Source of the DNA: Xanthobacteraceae bacterium
GTDB lineage: Bacteria > Pseudomonadota > Alphaproteobacteria > Rhizobiales > Xanthobacteraceae
NCBI GenBank assembly: GCA_031291445.1
Contig: JARLJA010000193.1
Coordinates: 1-60,364 of the forward strand
Length of the DNA: 60,364 nucleotides
Reading direction: 5' to 3'
Part shown: piece by piece, positions 7,468 through 15,158 of the stretch
How the letters are laid out: every line of letters begins with the position of its first letter
Numbering within the stretch: position 1 is the first letter of the stretch
The notes under the pieces: generated by a model
The model's input: the letters and a program-made list of their open reading frames with translations, nothing else
Told to the model about the DNA's origin: nothing
Database searches by the model: none
Position numbers and translations under genes: made by a program

Positions 7468-8676
7468 TCACGCCGTCAGCGGCAGCGGCAGCGGCGCGCG
7501 GATCGGCGCGGGCAAGAGCTCCGGCAGGGCGAGGCGGTCGCGGCCCTGCCGCTTCGCCGCGTAGAGCGCCTGGTCGGCGGCGGTGATCAGCATTTCGAAA
7601 TCGAGCCCGACGTCGCGCGACCATTCCGCGACGCCGATGCTCACGGTCATGGCGATCTGCTCGCCGTTCCAGTGGGCGCGGGTCCGGCGGCAGGTCTTGA
7701 CCAGGTCGCGCGCCACCATGGCGGCCTCGTTCAGGGTCGTCGCCGGCAGGATCACGCAGAATTCATCGCCGCCGGTGCGCGCCAACAGGTCGCTGTCGCG
7801 CAGCCGCGCCTGGGCCGCGCGCGTGAACGCGCGCAAGCAGGCGTCGCCGGCGCCATGGCCGTGGCCGTCGTTGATCTCCTTGAACCCGTCGAGGTCGATG
7901 ATCAGCAGCGCCAGCGGCTGGGTGGTGCGGGTGGCGTAGGCGCAGGCGTCCGCAAGGCGCACCAGGAAGTGCCGGCGATTGGCGACGCCGGTCAGGTCGT
8001 CGATCATGGCGAGCGCGGCGACCTCGCTGCGCAGCCGGTCGACCGCCATCAGCAGGAATCCGAAATTGACCATCATGCTGGCGAACAGCAGCACCAGGAA
8101 GCCGAGCGCCTGCGTGCCGTTGAAGTTGACGAGCGAGATCGGGCCGCCGATGCCGGTGAAGGCGCAGAACGCGCGCAGGCTCTGGGCGATCAGCATGATC
8201 ACCATCATGATGCTGGCGAGATTGGCGCCCGGGCTGGGGCCGGCCGCGCGCGCATCGCGCAGCTCCTTGGCGGACCAGACCAGGATCGCGATCTGGGCGA
8301 GCGACACGATGACGACGCGCGCCGCGATGTCGTCGTCGATTTCGAGGAAGACCACCAACAGCGCCACGGTGACGGCGAGAATCAAGGCGCTGGCGCGCCA
8401 GGGCACCGAGCGGCCGTGGAAGCGGCGGATGCCGGCCAGTGCCAGGCAGCAGGCGAGGATCATCAGCCCGTTGCCGATCACGATCGGCGCCAGCGGATCG
8501 ACCACGCCCCGCAGCAGTGAGGCGGCGGCGGCGGCGGCGGCGGCAAAGGATGATGCGCGCCAGAATCGCGCGGCGTTCAGATCGGGATAGTTGCGTGCCA
8601 CGTAGGACCAAGCGATCGACAGCGCGAAGAAATTCGCCAGAACGACGAGCTCGATCGTTGGTGTGCTGAGCAGCAT
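7468..8676 (-). CDS. Membrane-bound diguanylate cyclase (GGDEF)
   Basis: A 402-residue protein starting MLLSTPTIELVVLANFF. The first ~215 residues contain about six hydrophobic segments (a membrane sensor of MHYT/7TM-like layout, family not recognised). A GGDEF domain follows: DDLTGVANRRHF, DLDGFKEINDGHGHGAGD and the catalytic TGGDEF near residues 301-306. RDSD sits five residues before TGGDEF and fits the RxxD inhibitory site, so product feedback is likely. There is no EAL domain. It would make cyclic-di-GMP in response to a membrane signal. A run of alanines in the third membrane segment is encoded by eight perfect GGC repeats on the plus strand. An in-frame start nine codons upstream is less likely. 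Confidence 0.9.
   Translation of the reverse strand: MLLSTPTIELVVLANFFALSIAWSYVARNYPDLNAARFWRASSFAAAAAAAASLLRGVVDPLAPIVIGNGLMILACCLALAGIRRFHGRSVPWRASALILAVTVALLVVFLEIDDDIAARVVIVSLAQIAILVWSAKELRDARAAGPSPGANLASIMMVIMLIAQSLRAFCAFTGIGGPISLVNFNGTQALGFLVLLFASMMVNFGFLLMAVDRLRSEVAALAMIDDLTGVANRRHFLVRLADACAYATRTTQPLALLIIDLDGFKEINDGHGHGAGDACLRAFTRAAQARLRDSDLLARTGGDEFCVILPATTLNEAAMVARDLVKTCRRTRAHWNGEQIAMTVSIGVAEWSRDVGLDFEMLITAADQALYAAKRQGRDRLALPELLPAPIRAPLPLPLTA
8521..8544. repeat. (GGC)8 trinucleotide repeat
   Basis: Eight uninterrupted GGC units encode an alanine run in a membrane segment of the diguanylate cyclase. Slippage would add or remove alanines without breaking the frame. Confidence 0.85.
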
Positions 8677-8905
8677 GGCGCCGCGGTCCTGTCCCTGTCG
8701 CACGCGACGGACGTTGCCGCGAGCTGAAATCCCCCACTACCCCGGATTTCGCAGGCACACTTGACGGACAGCGCTTAAGAAACAATCACCCGTACGGCCA
8801 AATGACCAGGGTGGTTTGCAATCTGTGAATCAGCTCATCGCACCGCGCGCGTGCCGGTCTGGCACAGCCGGGCGCGGCGCGAGGTGCCCGCGGTGGGGGA
8901 CCCGC

Positions 8906-9907
8906 CTAGACCTTCACCATGCGTTTACCGCGATTGTCCCCCGCCAGCAGGCCGACGAGGGCGCGCGGCGCGTTCGCGAGGCCGTCGATGATGTCTTCCT
9001 GCACCTTGAGCTTGCCGGCCTTGACCCAGGCCTGCAGGTCGGCCAGCGCCTGCGGGCGCTGCGCGTCGAAATCCATCACGATGAAGCCCTGCATCGTCAG
9101 CCGCTTGACCACGATCAGGCCGGGCACGCCGCGCGGGCCGGTGGCCGAGGGCGGGCCGTCATATTGGGAAACGGCGCCGCAGCAGGCGATGCGGCCGAAC
9201 TGGTTCATCTGGAACAGGCAGGCTTCGAGGATGTCGCCGCCCACATTGTCGAAATAGACGTCGATGCCCTGCGGCGCGGCCGCCTTGAGCGCCTTGAACA
9301 CCGGGCCGGCCTTGTAGTCGACCGCCGCGTCGAAGCCGAGTTCGGAGGTCAGCCAGCGGCACTTGTCGGCGCCCCCGGCGATGCCGACGACCCGGCATCC
9401 CTTGATCTTGGCGATCTGTCCGACCAGCGATCCGACCGAACCCGCCGCGGCCGACACCACGACGGTCTCGCCGGCCTTGGGCTTGCCGACATTGATGAGG
9501 CCGAAATAGGCGGTCAGCCCGGCGATGCCGTAGACGCTGAGCAGATAGGTCAGCGGCTCGAGCCGCGGCAACTTGGTGAGATGCCCGGCGGCGACGGCGG
9601 CGAAAGTCTGCCAGCCGGTGTCGCCGAACACCAGGTCGCCCGGCGCGAAACCGGCGGCGCGGGAGCTGACGACCTCGGCCAGTCCTCCGCCCGCCATCAC
9701 GGTGTTGGTCTCGATCGCCGAACGATAGGTCGCGCCATGCATCCAGGCGCGGTTGGCGGCGTCGAGCGAGATATAGAGCACGCGCAGCAGCACTTCGCCG
9801 TCGTCCGGCTCGGGCATCGGCGCGTCGTGCAGCTTGAAATGTTCGGGGGCGAGCTTTCCGGTGGGCTTCTCGATCAGCAGAATCTGGCGATTGGTGCCGG
9901 CGGTCAT
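8906..9907 (-). CDS. Zinc-free NADP-dependent oxidoreductase (MDR superfamily)
   Basis: A 333-residue medium-chain dehydrogenase/reductase of the prostaglandin-reductase/CurA-like group: the N-terminal catalytic part carries SLDAANRAWM, and the dinucleotide fold carries AAAGSVGSLVGQIAK followed by VVGIAGGADKC. The zinc-binding Cys/His set of alcohol dehydrogenases is absent. Such enzymes reduce alpha,beta-unsaturated ketones or quinone-like substrates with NADPH in the cytoplasm. The start at 9907 follows GGAGG eight bases upstream; an upstream extension of 15 residues has no such site. It lies next to the peroxide-response pair ohr/ohrR, and detoxification of reactive carbonyls would fit, but its substrate is unknown. 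Confidence 0.88.
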   Translation of the reverse strand: MTAGTNRQILLIEKPTGKLAPEHFKLHDAPMPEPDDGEVLLRVLYISLDAANRAWMHGATYRSAIETNTVMAGGGLAEVVSSRAAGFAPGDLVFGDTGWQTFAAVAAGHLTKLPRLEPLTYLLSVYGIAGLTAYFGLINVGKPKAGETVVVSAAAGSVGSLVGQIAKIKGCRVVGIAGGADKCRWLTSELGFDAAVDYKAGPVFKALKAAAPQGIDVYFDNVGGDILEACLFQMNQFGRIACCGAVSQYDGPPSATGPRGVPGLIVVKRLTMQGFIVMDFDAQRPQALADLQAWVKAGKLKVQEDIIDGLANAPRALVGLLAGDNRGKRMVKV

Positions 9908-10004
9908 GGATGCATCCTCCCGAACTGACGTTGCTTGGTGCCGGGGCCGCATCGGCCGCCGGGACAGCGGGCGAGGCTAAAGATCCGGATCGGTCACGGC
10001 AAGA

Positions 10005-10031
10005 CGCCCGGCCGCTGGCGGCGGCCGGGCG
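10005..10031 (-). terminator. Candidate terminator of ohr
   Basis: An 11-pair perfect GC-rich stem (CGCCCGGCCGC with GCGGCCGGGCG, loop TGGCG) begins 25 bases after the ohr stop. On the minus strand it is followed by TCTTGCC, so the T tract is weak, as is usual in GC-rich genomes. Confidence 0.6.
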
Positions 10032-10055
10032 CAAGCCTTCGTCTGATCTCGCCGG

Positions 10056-10481
10056 TCAGGCCACGATCAGCTTGACGTCGATGTTGTTGCGGGTGGCGTT
10101 GGAATAGGGACACACGATGTGCGCCTTCTGCACCAGCGCCTCGGCCTGTTCGCGCGGGAGCCCGGGGATGGTGATCTTCAGTTCGACCTCGATGCCGAAG
10201 CCGGTGGGAAGCGGACCGATGCCCACGGTTCCCTCGATCGTCGTGGTGTCCGGAATGGCGACCTTTGCCTGGCCGGCGACAAACTTCAGCGCGCCGAGGA
10301 AGCACGCCGAGTAGCCGGCGGCGAACAGCTGTTCCGGGTTGGTGCCGACGGCGCCGCTGCCGCCCATCTCCTTGGGCAATGTCAGCTTGACGTCGAGCAC
10401 GTTGTCCGACGACACCGCGCGGCCTTCGCGGCCGCCGGTCGCCTTGGCGTGAGCCTTGTAGAGCACCTTCTCGAGCGACAT
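10056..10481 (-). CDS. ohr: Organic hydroperoxide resistance protein Ohr
   Basis: A 141-residue OsmC/Ohr-family peroxidase. The reactive cysteine is in SACFLGAL (Cys60) and the resolving one in [11 protein letters not shown] (Cys124), the two positions that define the family; [14 protein letters not shown] is typical. Ohr reduces organic and fatty-acid hydroperoxides using lipoylated protein partners in the cytoplasm. Length is normal. The gene is divergent from an OhrR-type MarR regulator with a strong palindrome between them, so peroxide-induced derepression is expected. The SD-like AAGGATG before the ATG supports the start. Confidence 0.95.
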   Translation of the reverse strand: MSLEKVLYKAHAKATGGREGRAVSSDNVLDVKLTLPKEMGGSGAVGTNPEQLFAAGYSACFLGALKFVAGQAKVAIPDTTTIEGTVGIGPLPTGFGIEVELKITIPGLPREQAEALVQKAHIVCPYSNATRNNIDVKLIVA

Positions 10482-10543
10482 GGAACATCCTTTCGTTCTT
10501 GGGGGTTGACGGGTCGGGGCAGTTGCGGCGCAGGTGTTAACCG

Positions 10544-10571
10544 CAAATTAGATTGCGCACAATTGAATTTG
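10544..10571. promoter_or_regulatory. Candidate OhrR operator
   Basis: CAAATTAGATTG and CAATTGAATTTG form an imperfect inverted repeat (10 of 12 pairs) around CGCA in the ohr/ohrR divergent region. AT-rich AATTGAATT-type elements are typical of OhrR operators. It lies about 65 bases before the ohr start and 130 before the preferred ohrR start. Confidence 0.68.
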
Positions 10572-10699
10572 GCGTGATGCTGGTTCCGGTGCAACCCGGA
10601 AGACTGCGACCAGCGGTCGCAAGATGTTGCGCGGGCATCGCAAATGCGCAAACTGGCGACGGGCAGGTGGGCCATTCGGACGAGGCGGAGAACACATCC

Positions 10700-11236
10700 T
10701 TGCAAACTGCAACCGCGAAACAGGCCGCGCGTGCGGCGCCCATGCCCCCGCCGGAACAGCTTCTGGACAACCAGCTGTGCTTCGCGATCTATGCCGCGGC
10801 CCACGGTTTCGTCCAGGCCTACCGACCGTTCCTCGATCCGGTCGGCCTGACTTACCCGCAATATCTCGTGCTGCTGGAACTGTGGGAGCGCGATGGCCAG
10901 ACCGTCAGGGAGCTCGGCGCGCCGCTGTTTCTCGACAGCGGCACCCTCACGCCGATGCTCAAGCGCATGGAGGCGGCCGGCTGGATTCGGCGCAGGCCCG
11001 ATGCCGCGGACGGTCGGGTCGTGCGGGTGACGCTGACCGCGAAGGGGCAGGCGTTCCGGAGCAGGGCTCGCGCCATTCCCGCCGCCATGATGTGCGCCAG
11101 CAATCTCGATCTGGCCGGGCTCACGGCGTTGCGCAACAAGGTGAAACGCGTGGCGGCGGCGTTGCGCGGCAAGTCGAGCGACGGCGAAAGCGCCGGGCCG
11201 CGGCCGAAACGGCGCGGCGCGGCGTCGCGCAAGTGA
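10700..11236 (+). CDS. ohrR: MarR-family organic peroxide sensor OhrR
   Basis: A MarR-type winged-helix repressor. The OhrR signature LDNQLCFAIYAA holds the single sensing cysteine (Cys27 with this start), and LTYPQYLVLLELW plus FLDSGTLTPMLKRMEAAGWIRR form the DNA-binding part. In the family, organic peroxide oxidises the cysteine and releases the DNA. The start is uncertain: TTG 10700 has GGAG nine bases upstream and gives 178 residues; ATG 10742 has no ribosome site and would leave few residues before the cysteine. A second cysteine, Cys132 or so in AAMMCASN, could form an intersubunit disulfide. The C-terminus ends in a basic tail. It is divergent from ohr. Confidence 0.9.
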   Translation: MQTATAKQAARAAPMPPPEQLLDNQLCFAIYAAAHGFVQAYRPFLDPVGLTYPQYLVLLELWERDGQTVRELGAPLFLDSGTLTPMLKRMEAAGWIRRRPDAADGRVVRVTLTAKGQAFRSRARAIPAAMMCASNLDLAGLTALRNKVKRVAAALRGKSSDGESAGPRPKRRGAASRK

Positions 11237-11250
11237 GGTCCGTGATTTCG

Positions 11251-12036
11251 CTAGATGCGGTCGAGCGCGGCGACGATGGCGTCGAGGCCGTCGGTCAGGG
11301 CGGCCGGACCGGGCTGCAGGATCAGCGGTGACTTGATCTCGACGATGCGGCCGTGGCGAACCGCCGGCACGTCGTCCCAGCCCGGCCGCCTACGGATCTT
11401 CTCGGCGATGACCTTCTTGCCGCACCACGACGCCAGGATGATGTCGGGCGCCGCCGCGATCACCTGATCCGCCGCGACGATGCGGTCGCGCGCCGCGGCG
11501 GCGGTGCCAAGGTCGGCGAAGACGTCGCGGCCACCGGCCAATCCGATCAGTTCCGAGACCCAGCCGATGGCGCTGATCATCGGCTCATCCCATTCCTCGA
11601 AATAGACGCGGGGCTGCGACGATCGCAGCCGGCCGCTCGCCGCCACCGCGTCGAGCCGCCGCGACAGCGTTTCGACCAGGGCTTCGGCGCGCGCCGCCGC
11701 GTCCACCATCGCCCCGAGGGTGCGGATCATGGCGAGAATGCCGGCGATGTCGCGCTGGTTGAAAACGTGAACGTCGAGCCCGGCGCGCACCAGATCGGCG
11801 ACGATGGCGGCCTGCAGATCGGAGAAGGCGAGGACCAGATCCGGCCGAAGCGCCAGGATCTTGGGCAGGTCGGCCGTGGTGAACGCCGAGACCCTCGGCT
11901 TCTCCTTGCGCACTCCGGGCGGCCTCACGGCATAGCCGGAGACGCCGACGATGCGGTCCTGTTCGCCCAGCAGATAGAGGGTTTCGACCGTTTCCTCGGT
12001 CAGGCAGACGATGCGACGGGGCGGATAGGAGGTCAT
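11251..12036 (-). CDS. BtuF-like cobalamin/metal-chelate-binding protein without signal peptide
   Basis: A 261-residue protein of the periplasmic-binding fold used for B12 and siderophores: PPRRIVCLTEETVETLYLLGEQDRIVGVSGYAVRPPG at the start (here starting MTSYPPRRIV), KILALRPDLVLAFSD, RVYFEEWDEPM, and the C-terminal PDIILASWCGKK. Typical BtuF proteins have a signal peptide; none is visible here, so it may be cytoplasmic or the true exported form is lost. No permease or ATPase gene is adjacent. It converges with ohrR (14-base gap). The role is uncertain: B12 handling is the best guess from family resemblance, and no cobalamin riboswitch was recognised upstream. Confidence 0.8.
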   Translation of the reverse strand: MTSYPPRRIVCLTEETVETLYLLGEQDRIVGVSGYAVRPPGVRKEKPRVSAFTTADLPKILALRPDLVLAFSDLQAAIVADLVRAGLDVHVFNQRDIAGILAMIRTLGAMVDAAARAEALVETLSRRLDAVAASGRLRSSQPRVYFEEWDEPMISAIGWVSELIGLAGGRDVFADLGTAAAARDRIVAADQVIAAAPDIILASWCGKKVIAEKIRRRPGWDDVPAVRHGRIVEIKSPLILQPGPAALTDGLDAIVAALDRI

Positions 12037-12280
12037 GGGCGAACTTTCGGCAGGCCGCGCGGCAGGGTCGGGGCGTGGCCATGGGATGGCCCGTTAAGCC
12101 ATTAATATTACGATAGAAAACAGATCGGTGAAAACGGGCTTGGCTGCGATTTGAGCTTGTTTGAAACGCAAATAAAGCGCAAAAGAGCGGCCTTGGCGCG
12201 CCGGTCCGTGGAGGGGTTCGCCGTCATGCGCCCGTCTTTCCCCTGGGGCCGCGAGGATTTCATCGAGTTCGATCGCCACC

Positions 12281-13444
12281 ATGCTGCTCCTGACCGTTGC
12301 CGCCATCAGTCTCGCCGCGTGGCTCTATCTCGTCGGGTTCCACGGCGGATTCTGGCGCGTGTCGCGCTACGACGCGCTCACGACGCCGGCGGCGCGGGCG
12401 GCCTGGCCGGACGTCATCGCGGTGATCCCGGCGCGCGACGAGGCCGAGAGCATCGGCGACTGCATTGGTTCGCTGCTGGCACAGCCTTACGCCGGAAGGA
12501 TGTCGATCATTCTCGTCGATGACCAGAGCAGCGACGGCACCGGCGAGATCGCCACCAGGGCGGCGGCGGCGCTCGGTGCTGCCGACCGCCTGACCGTGAT
12601 CACCGGCCGTACCCCGCCCGCGGGCTGGACCGGCAAATTGTGGGCGGTGAAGCAGGGCCTGAGCCACCTCGAAGCGCGGCCGGACCAGCCGACCTACGTG
12701 CTGCTCACCGACGCCGACATCGTCTATTCCGGCGACGTGCTGCCGCGCCTGGTCGATCGCGCCGAGGCGCAGGGCCTCGCCATGGCGTCGATCATGGCGA
12801 AGCTGCGCTGCGAGAGTTTCGCCGAGCGCTTCCTGGTGCCGGCCTTCGTCTTCTTTTTCCAGATGCTCTATCCGTTCTCCTGGGTGGCGCGGAGCGATCG
12901 CGCCACCGCGGCGGCGGCCGGCGGCTGCATCCTGGCGCGCTGGCAAGCGCTGCGCGACGCCGGCGGCATCGACGCGGTGCGGGGCGCGCTGATCGACGAT
13001 TGCGCGGTCGGCGGGCTGCTCAAGGGCCGTGGTCCGGTCTGGCTCGGCTTTTCCCGCGACGTCCGCAGCGTGCGCGCGTCCGATCGCCTCGCCGAGGTCG
13101 GGCAGATGATTTCGCGCTCGGCTTACGCGCAGCTGAAATACTCGCCGCTGCTGCTCGCCGGCACGCTGATCGGCATGGCGCTGGTCTATCTCGCGCCGGT
13201 GGCGATCGCGCTGAGCGGCCCCCTGATTCCCCGGCTGCTGGCGCTTTCGACATGGGCCCTGATGGCGGTCGCCTTCCAGCCCACGCTGCGGTACTATGGC
13301 CGCTCGCCCGCCTGGGGCGTGTTTCTCCCGGCCATTGCCTTCACCTATCTGATCTACACGATGAATTCCGCCTATCAATATTACATGGGCCGCGGCGGCA
13401 TGTGGAAAGGCCGCGTCCAGGCCAACGTATCGGGGGCGAGATGA
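12281..13444 (+). CDS. hpnB: Hopene-associated glycosyltransferase HpnB
   Basis: A 387-residue membrane glycosyltransferase of family 2. One hydrophobic segment at residues 1-20 is followed by the GT2 fold (VIAVIPARDEAESI, ILVDDQSSDGT, LLTDADIVYSGD), then two or three hydrophobic segments after residue 285. HpnB is named for its consistent place in hopanoid clusters; the sugar acceptor has not been firmly shown, but transfer to the hopanoid head group is assumed. It opens the operon hpnB-C-D-E-shc-hpnG, and its stop overlaps the hpnC start (ATGA). The preceding 244 bases are AT-rich near 12100-12180 and probably hold the operon promoter. Confidence 0.93.
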   Translation: MLLLTVAAISLAAWLYLVGFHGGFWRVSRYDALTTPAARAAWPDVIAVIPARDEAESIGDCIGSLLAQPYAGRMSIILVDDQSSDGTGEIATRAAAALGAADRLTVITGRTPPAGWTGKLWAVKQGLSHLEARPDQPTYVLLTDADIVYSGDVLPRLVDRAEAQGLAMASIMAKLRCESFAERFLVPAFVFFFQMLYPFSWVARSDRATAAAAGGCILARWQALRDAGGIDAVRGALIDDCAVGGLLKGRGPVWLGFSRDVRSVRASDRLAEVGQMISRSAYAQLKYSPLLLAGTLIGMALVYLAPVAIALSGPLIPRLLALSTWALMAVAFQPTLRYYGRSPAWGVFLPAIAFTYLIYTMNSAYQYYMGRGGMWKGRVQANVSGAR

Positions 13445-14319
13445 CCACCGCCGGCGACCTGCGCTCGGGCAAGACCCACCGCGACGAGAATTTTCCCGTC
13501 GCGTCGTTCCTGATCCATCCGCGGCATCGCGCCGTGATCATGGCGTTCTACAATTTCGTCCGCACCGCCGACGACGTCGCCGATCATCCGACGCTGGCGC
13601 CGAAGGACAAGCTCGACTTCCTGGACCGGCTGGAGGACGGGCTGTTCGGGCGCAGCGAGGAGCAGCCCGAGGCGGTCGCCCTGCACCGCGCGCTGGCGGC
13701 GCGGTCGATGGCCCCCCGGCACGCCCAGGACCTCCTCAACGCGTTTCGCCTCGACGTCACCAAGCTGCGCTACGCCGACTGGGACGAGCTCATCCACTAT
13801 TGCTCGCTGTCGGCGATGCCGGTCGGGCGCTTCATGCTCGACGTGCACGGTGAGGACCGCGCGACATGGGCGGCGTCGGACGCGCTGTGCGCGGCGCTGC
13901 AGATCAACAATCACCTGCAGGACTGCGCCAAGGACTACCGCGAGCTGGACCGCGTCTACCTTCCGCAGGACGCGCTCGCAGCCAGCGGCGCCAGCGTCGA
14001 GCAGCTCTCGCTCGAGCGCGCGCCGCCACAGCTGCTCGACTGCCTGCATCGCCTCGCGGCGCGCAACGCCGCGCTGCTCGCGGCGGGCAAGGGGCTCGGC
14101 GCCGAGGTGCGCGATCTGCGGCTCAGCCTCGAGGTCGCGGTGATCCAGACCTATGCCGAACAGATCGTGGCGCTGCTGCAGGAGCGCGATTCGCTGAGCG
14201 AGGCCGTCCATCTCTCGCGCGGCCAGTTCATGGCGCACGGTCTCGCCGGCATGGCCGGCGGCCTGCTGCGCTGGATCGCCGGGCGGCCCGGTGCGTCACG
14301 GAGCGCGTCGCAGGCATGA
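13441..14319 (+). CDS. hpnC: Squalene-pathway enzyme HpnC (hydroxysqualene synthase)
   Basis: A 292-residue all-helical trans-isoprenyl synthase. The two acidic diphosphate-binding regions are visible: FVRTADDVADHP near residue 40 and NNHLQDCAKDY near residue 157. In the three-enzyme route HpnD joins two farnesyl diphosphates to presqualene diphosphate, HpnC converts it to hydroxysqualene and HpnE reduces that to squalene. It starts at the ATGA overlap with hpnB and ends in another ATGA overlap with hpnD, so the enzymes are made in a coupled fashion. The start codon is set by the overlap; the upstream open frame lies within hpnB. Confidence 0.95.
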   Translation: MTTAGDLRSGKTHRDENFPVASFLIHPRHRAVIMAFYNFVRTADDVADHPTLAPKDKLDFLDRLEDGLFGRSEEQPEAVALHRALAARSMAPRHAQDLLNAFRLDVTKLRYADWDELIHYCSLSAMPVGRFMLDVHGEDRATWAASDALCAALQINNHLQDCAKDYRELDRVYLPQDALAASGASVEQLSLERAPPQLLDCLHRLAARNAALLAAGKGLGAEVRDLRLSLEVAVIQTYAEQIVALLQERDSLSEAVHLSRGQFMAHGLAGMAGGLLRWIAGRPGASRSASQA

Positions 14320-15158
14320 CGGTCCAGGTGGAGGCGGCCGCGCCGGTCACGGCGGAAGGCCAGGCATCGGGCAGCTCGTTCTACGCCGCCATGCGGATTT
14401 TGCCGCCGGCGCAGCGCGACGCCATGTTCCAGATCTACAGCTTCTGCCGCCAGGTCGACGACATCGCCGACGCGGACGGGCCCCGCGACCAGCGGCTCGC
14501 CGCGATCGCGCAGTGGCGCCGCGACATCGACGCGCTCTATCAGGGCCATCCGCCGCCGTCGGTGCGGGCCTATGCCGGCGCCGTTAGGGAATTCGGGCTG
14601 AAGCGCGAGGATTTCCTCGCCGTGATCGACGGCATGGAGATGGACATTCCCGCCGACATCCGCGCGCCCGACCTGGCGACGCTCGATCTGTACTGCGACC
14701 GGGTCGCGAGCGCGGTCGGCCGGCTGTCGGTGAAGGTGTTCGGCATTCCCTCGCCCGACGGCGAGGCGCTGGCGCATCATCTCGGCCGCGCGCTGCAGCT
14801 CACAAACATCCTGCGCGACATCGACGAGGACGCGGCGATCGGGCGGCTCTATCTGCCGCGCGAACTGCTGCTGGGCGCCGGCATCACCGCGGCCGACCCG
14901 CTGGCGGTGGCCGCGGACCCAGCGCTGCCGCGGGTGTGCGTGCCGCTGGTCGAGCAGGCCGAGGCCCATTTCGTCCAGTCCGACGCGATCATGGCGCGGC
15001 ATGCGCGCCGCCTCGTCAAGGCGCCGCGGATCATGTCGCGCTACTACCACGCCATTCTCGATCGGCTCGTGGCGCGGGGCTTTGCCCCGCCCCGGGCCCC
15101 GGTGCGGCTCGGCAAGGCCGCCAAGCTGCTCATTCTCGCCCGCTACGCATTCATCTGA
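14316..15158 (+). CDS. hpnD: Presqualene diphosphate synthase HpnD
   Basis: A 280-residue paralogue of HpnC with both acidic motifs complete: CRQVDDIADADG near residue 45 and LTNILRDIDEDA near residue 165, plus the RLYLP stretch that follows in squalene/phytoene synthases. It condenses two farnesyl diphosphates to presqualene diphosphate. It starts at ATG overlapping the hpnC stop (ATGA), and its TGA shares one base with the hpnE ATG (TGATG). The first 15 residues before SSFYAAMRILP are variable. Confidence 0.95.
   Translation: MTVQVEAAAPVTAEGQASGSSFYAAMRILPPAQRDAMFQIYSFCRQVDDIADADGPRDQRLAAIAQWRRDIDALYQGHPPPSVRAYAGAVREFGLKREDFLAVIDGMEMDIPADIRAPDLATLDLYCDRVASAVGRLSVKVFGIPSPDGEALAHHLGRALQLTNILRDIDEDAAIGRLYLPRELLLGAGITAADPLAVAADPALPRVCVPLVEQAEAHFVQSDAIMARHARRLVKAPRIMSRYYHAILDRLVARGFAPPRAPVRLGKAAKLLILARYAFI

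Noticed and set aside
8851-8865. GTGCC-GGTCT-GGCAC as a terminator after the oxidoreductase gene
   Set aside because: Only five pairs with no T tract; too weak to list.
12037-12280. Small minus-strand frame (70 codons) and a possible cobalamin riboswitch upstream of hpnB / BtuF-like gene
   Set aside because: The frame has no ribosome site or family resemblance, and no B12-box sequence was recognised.
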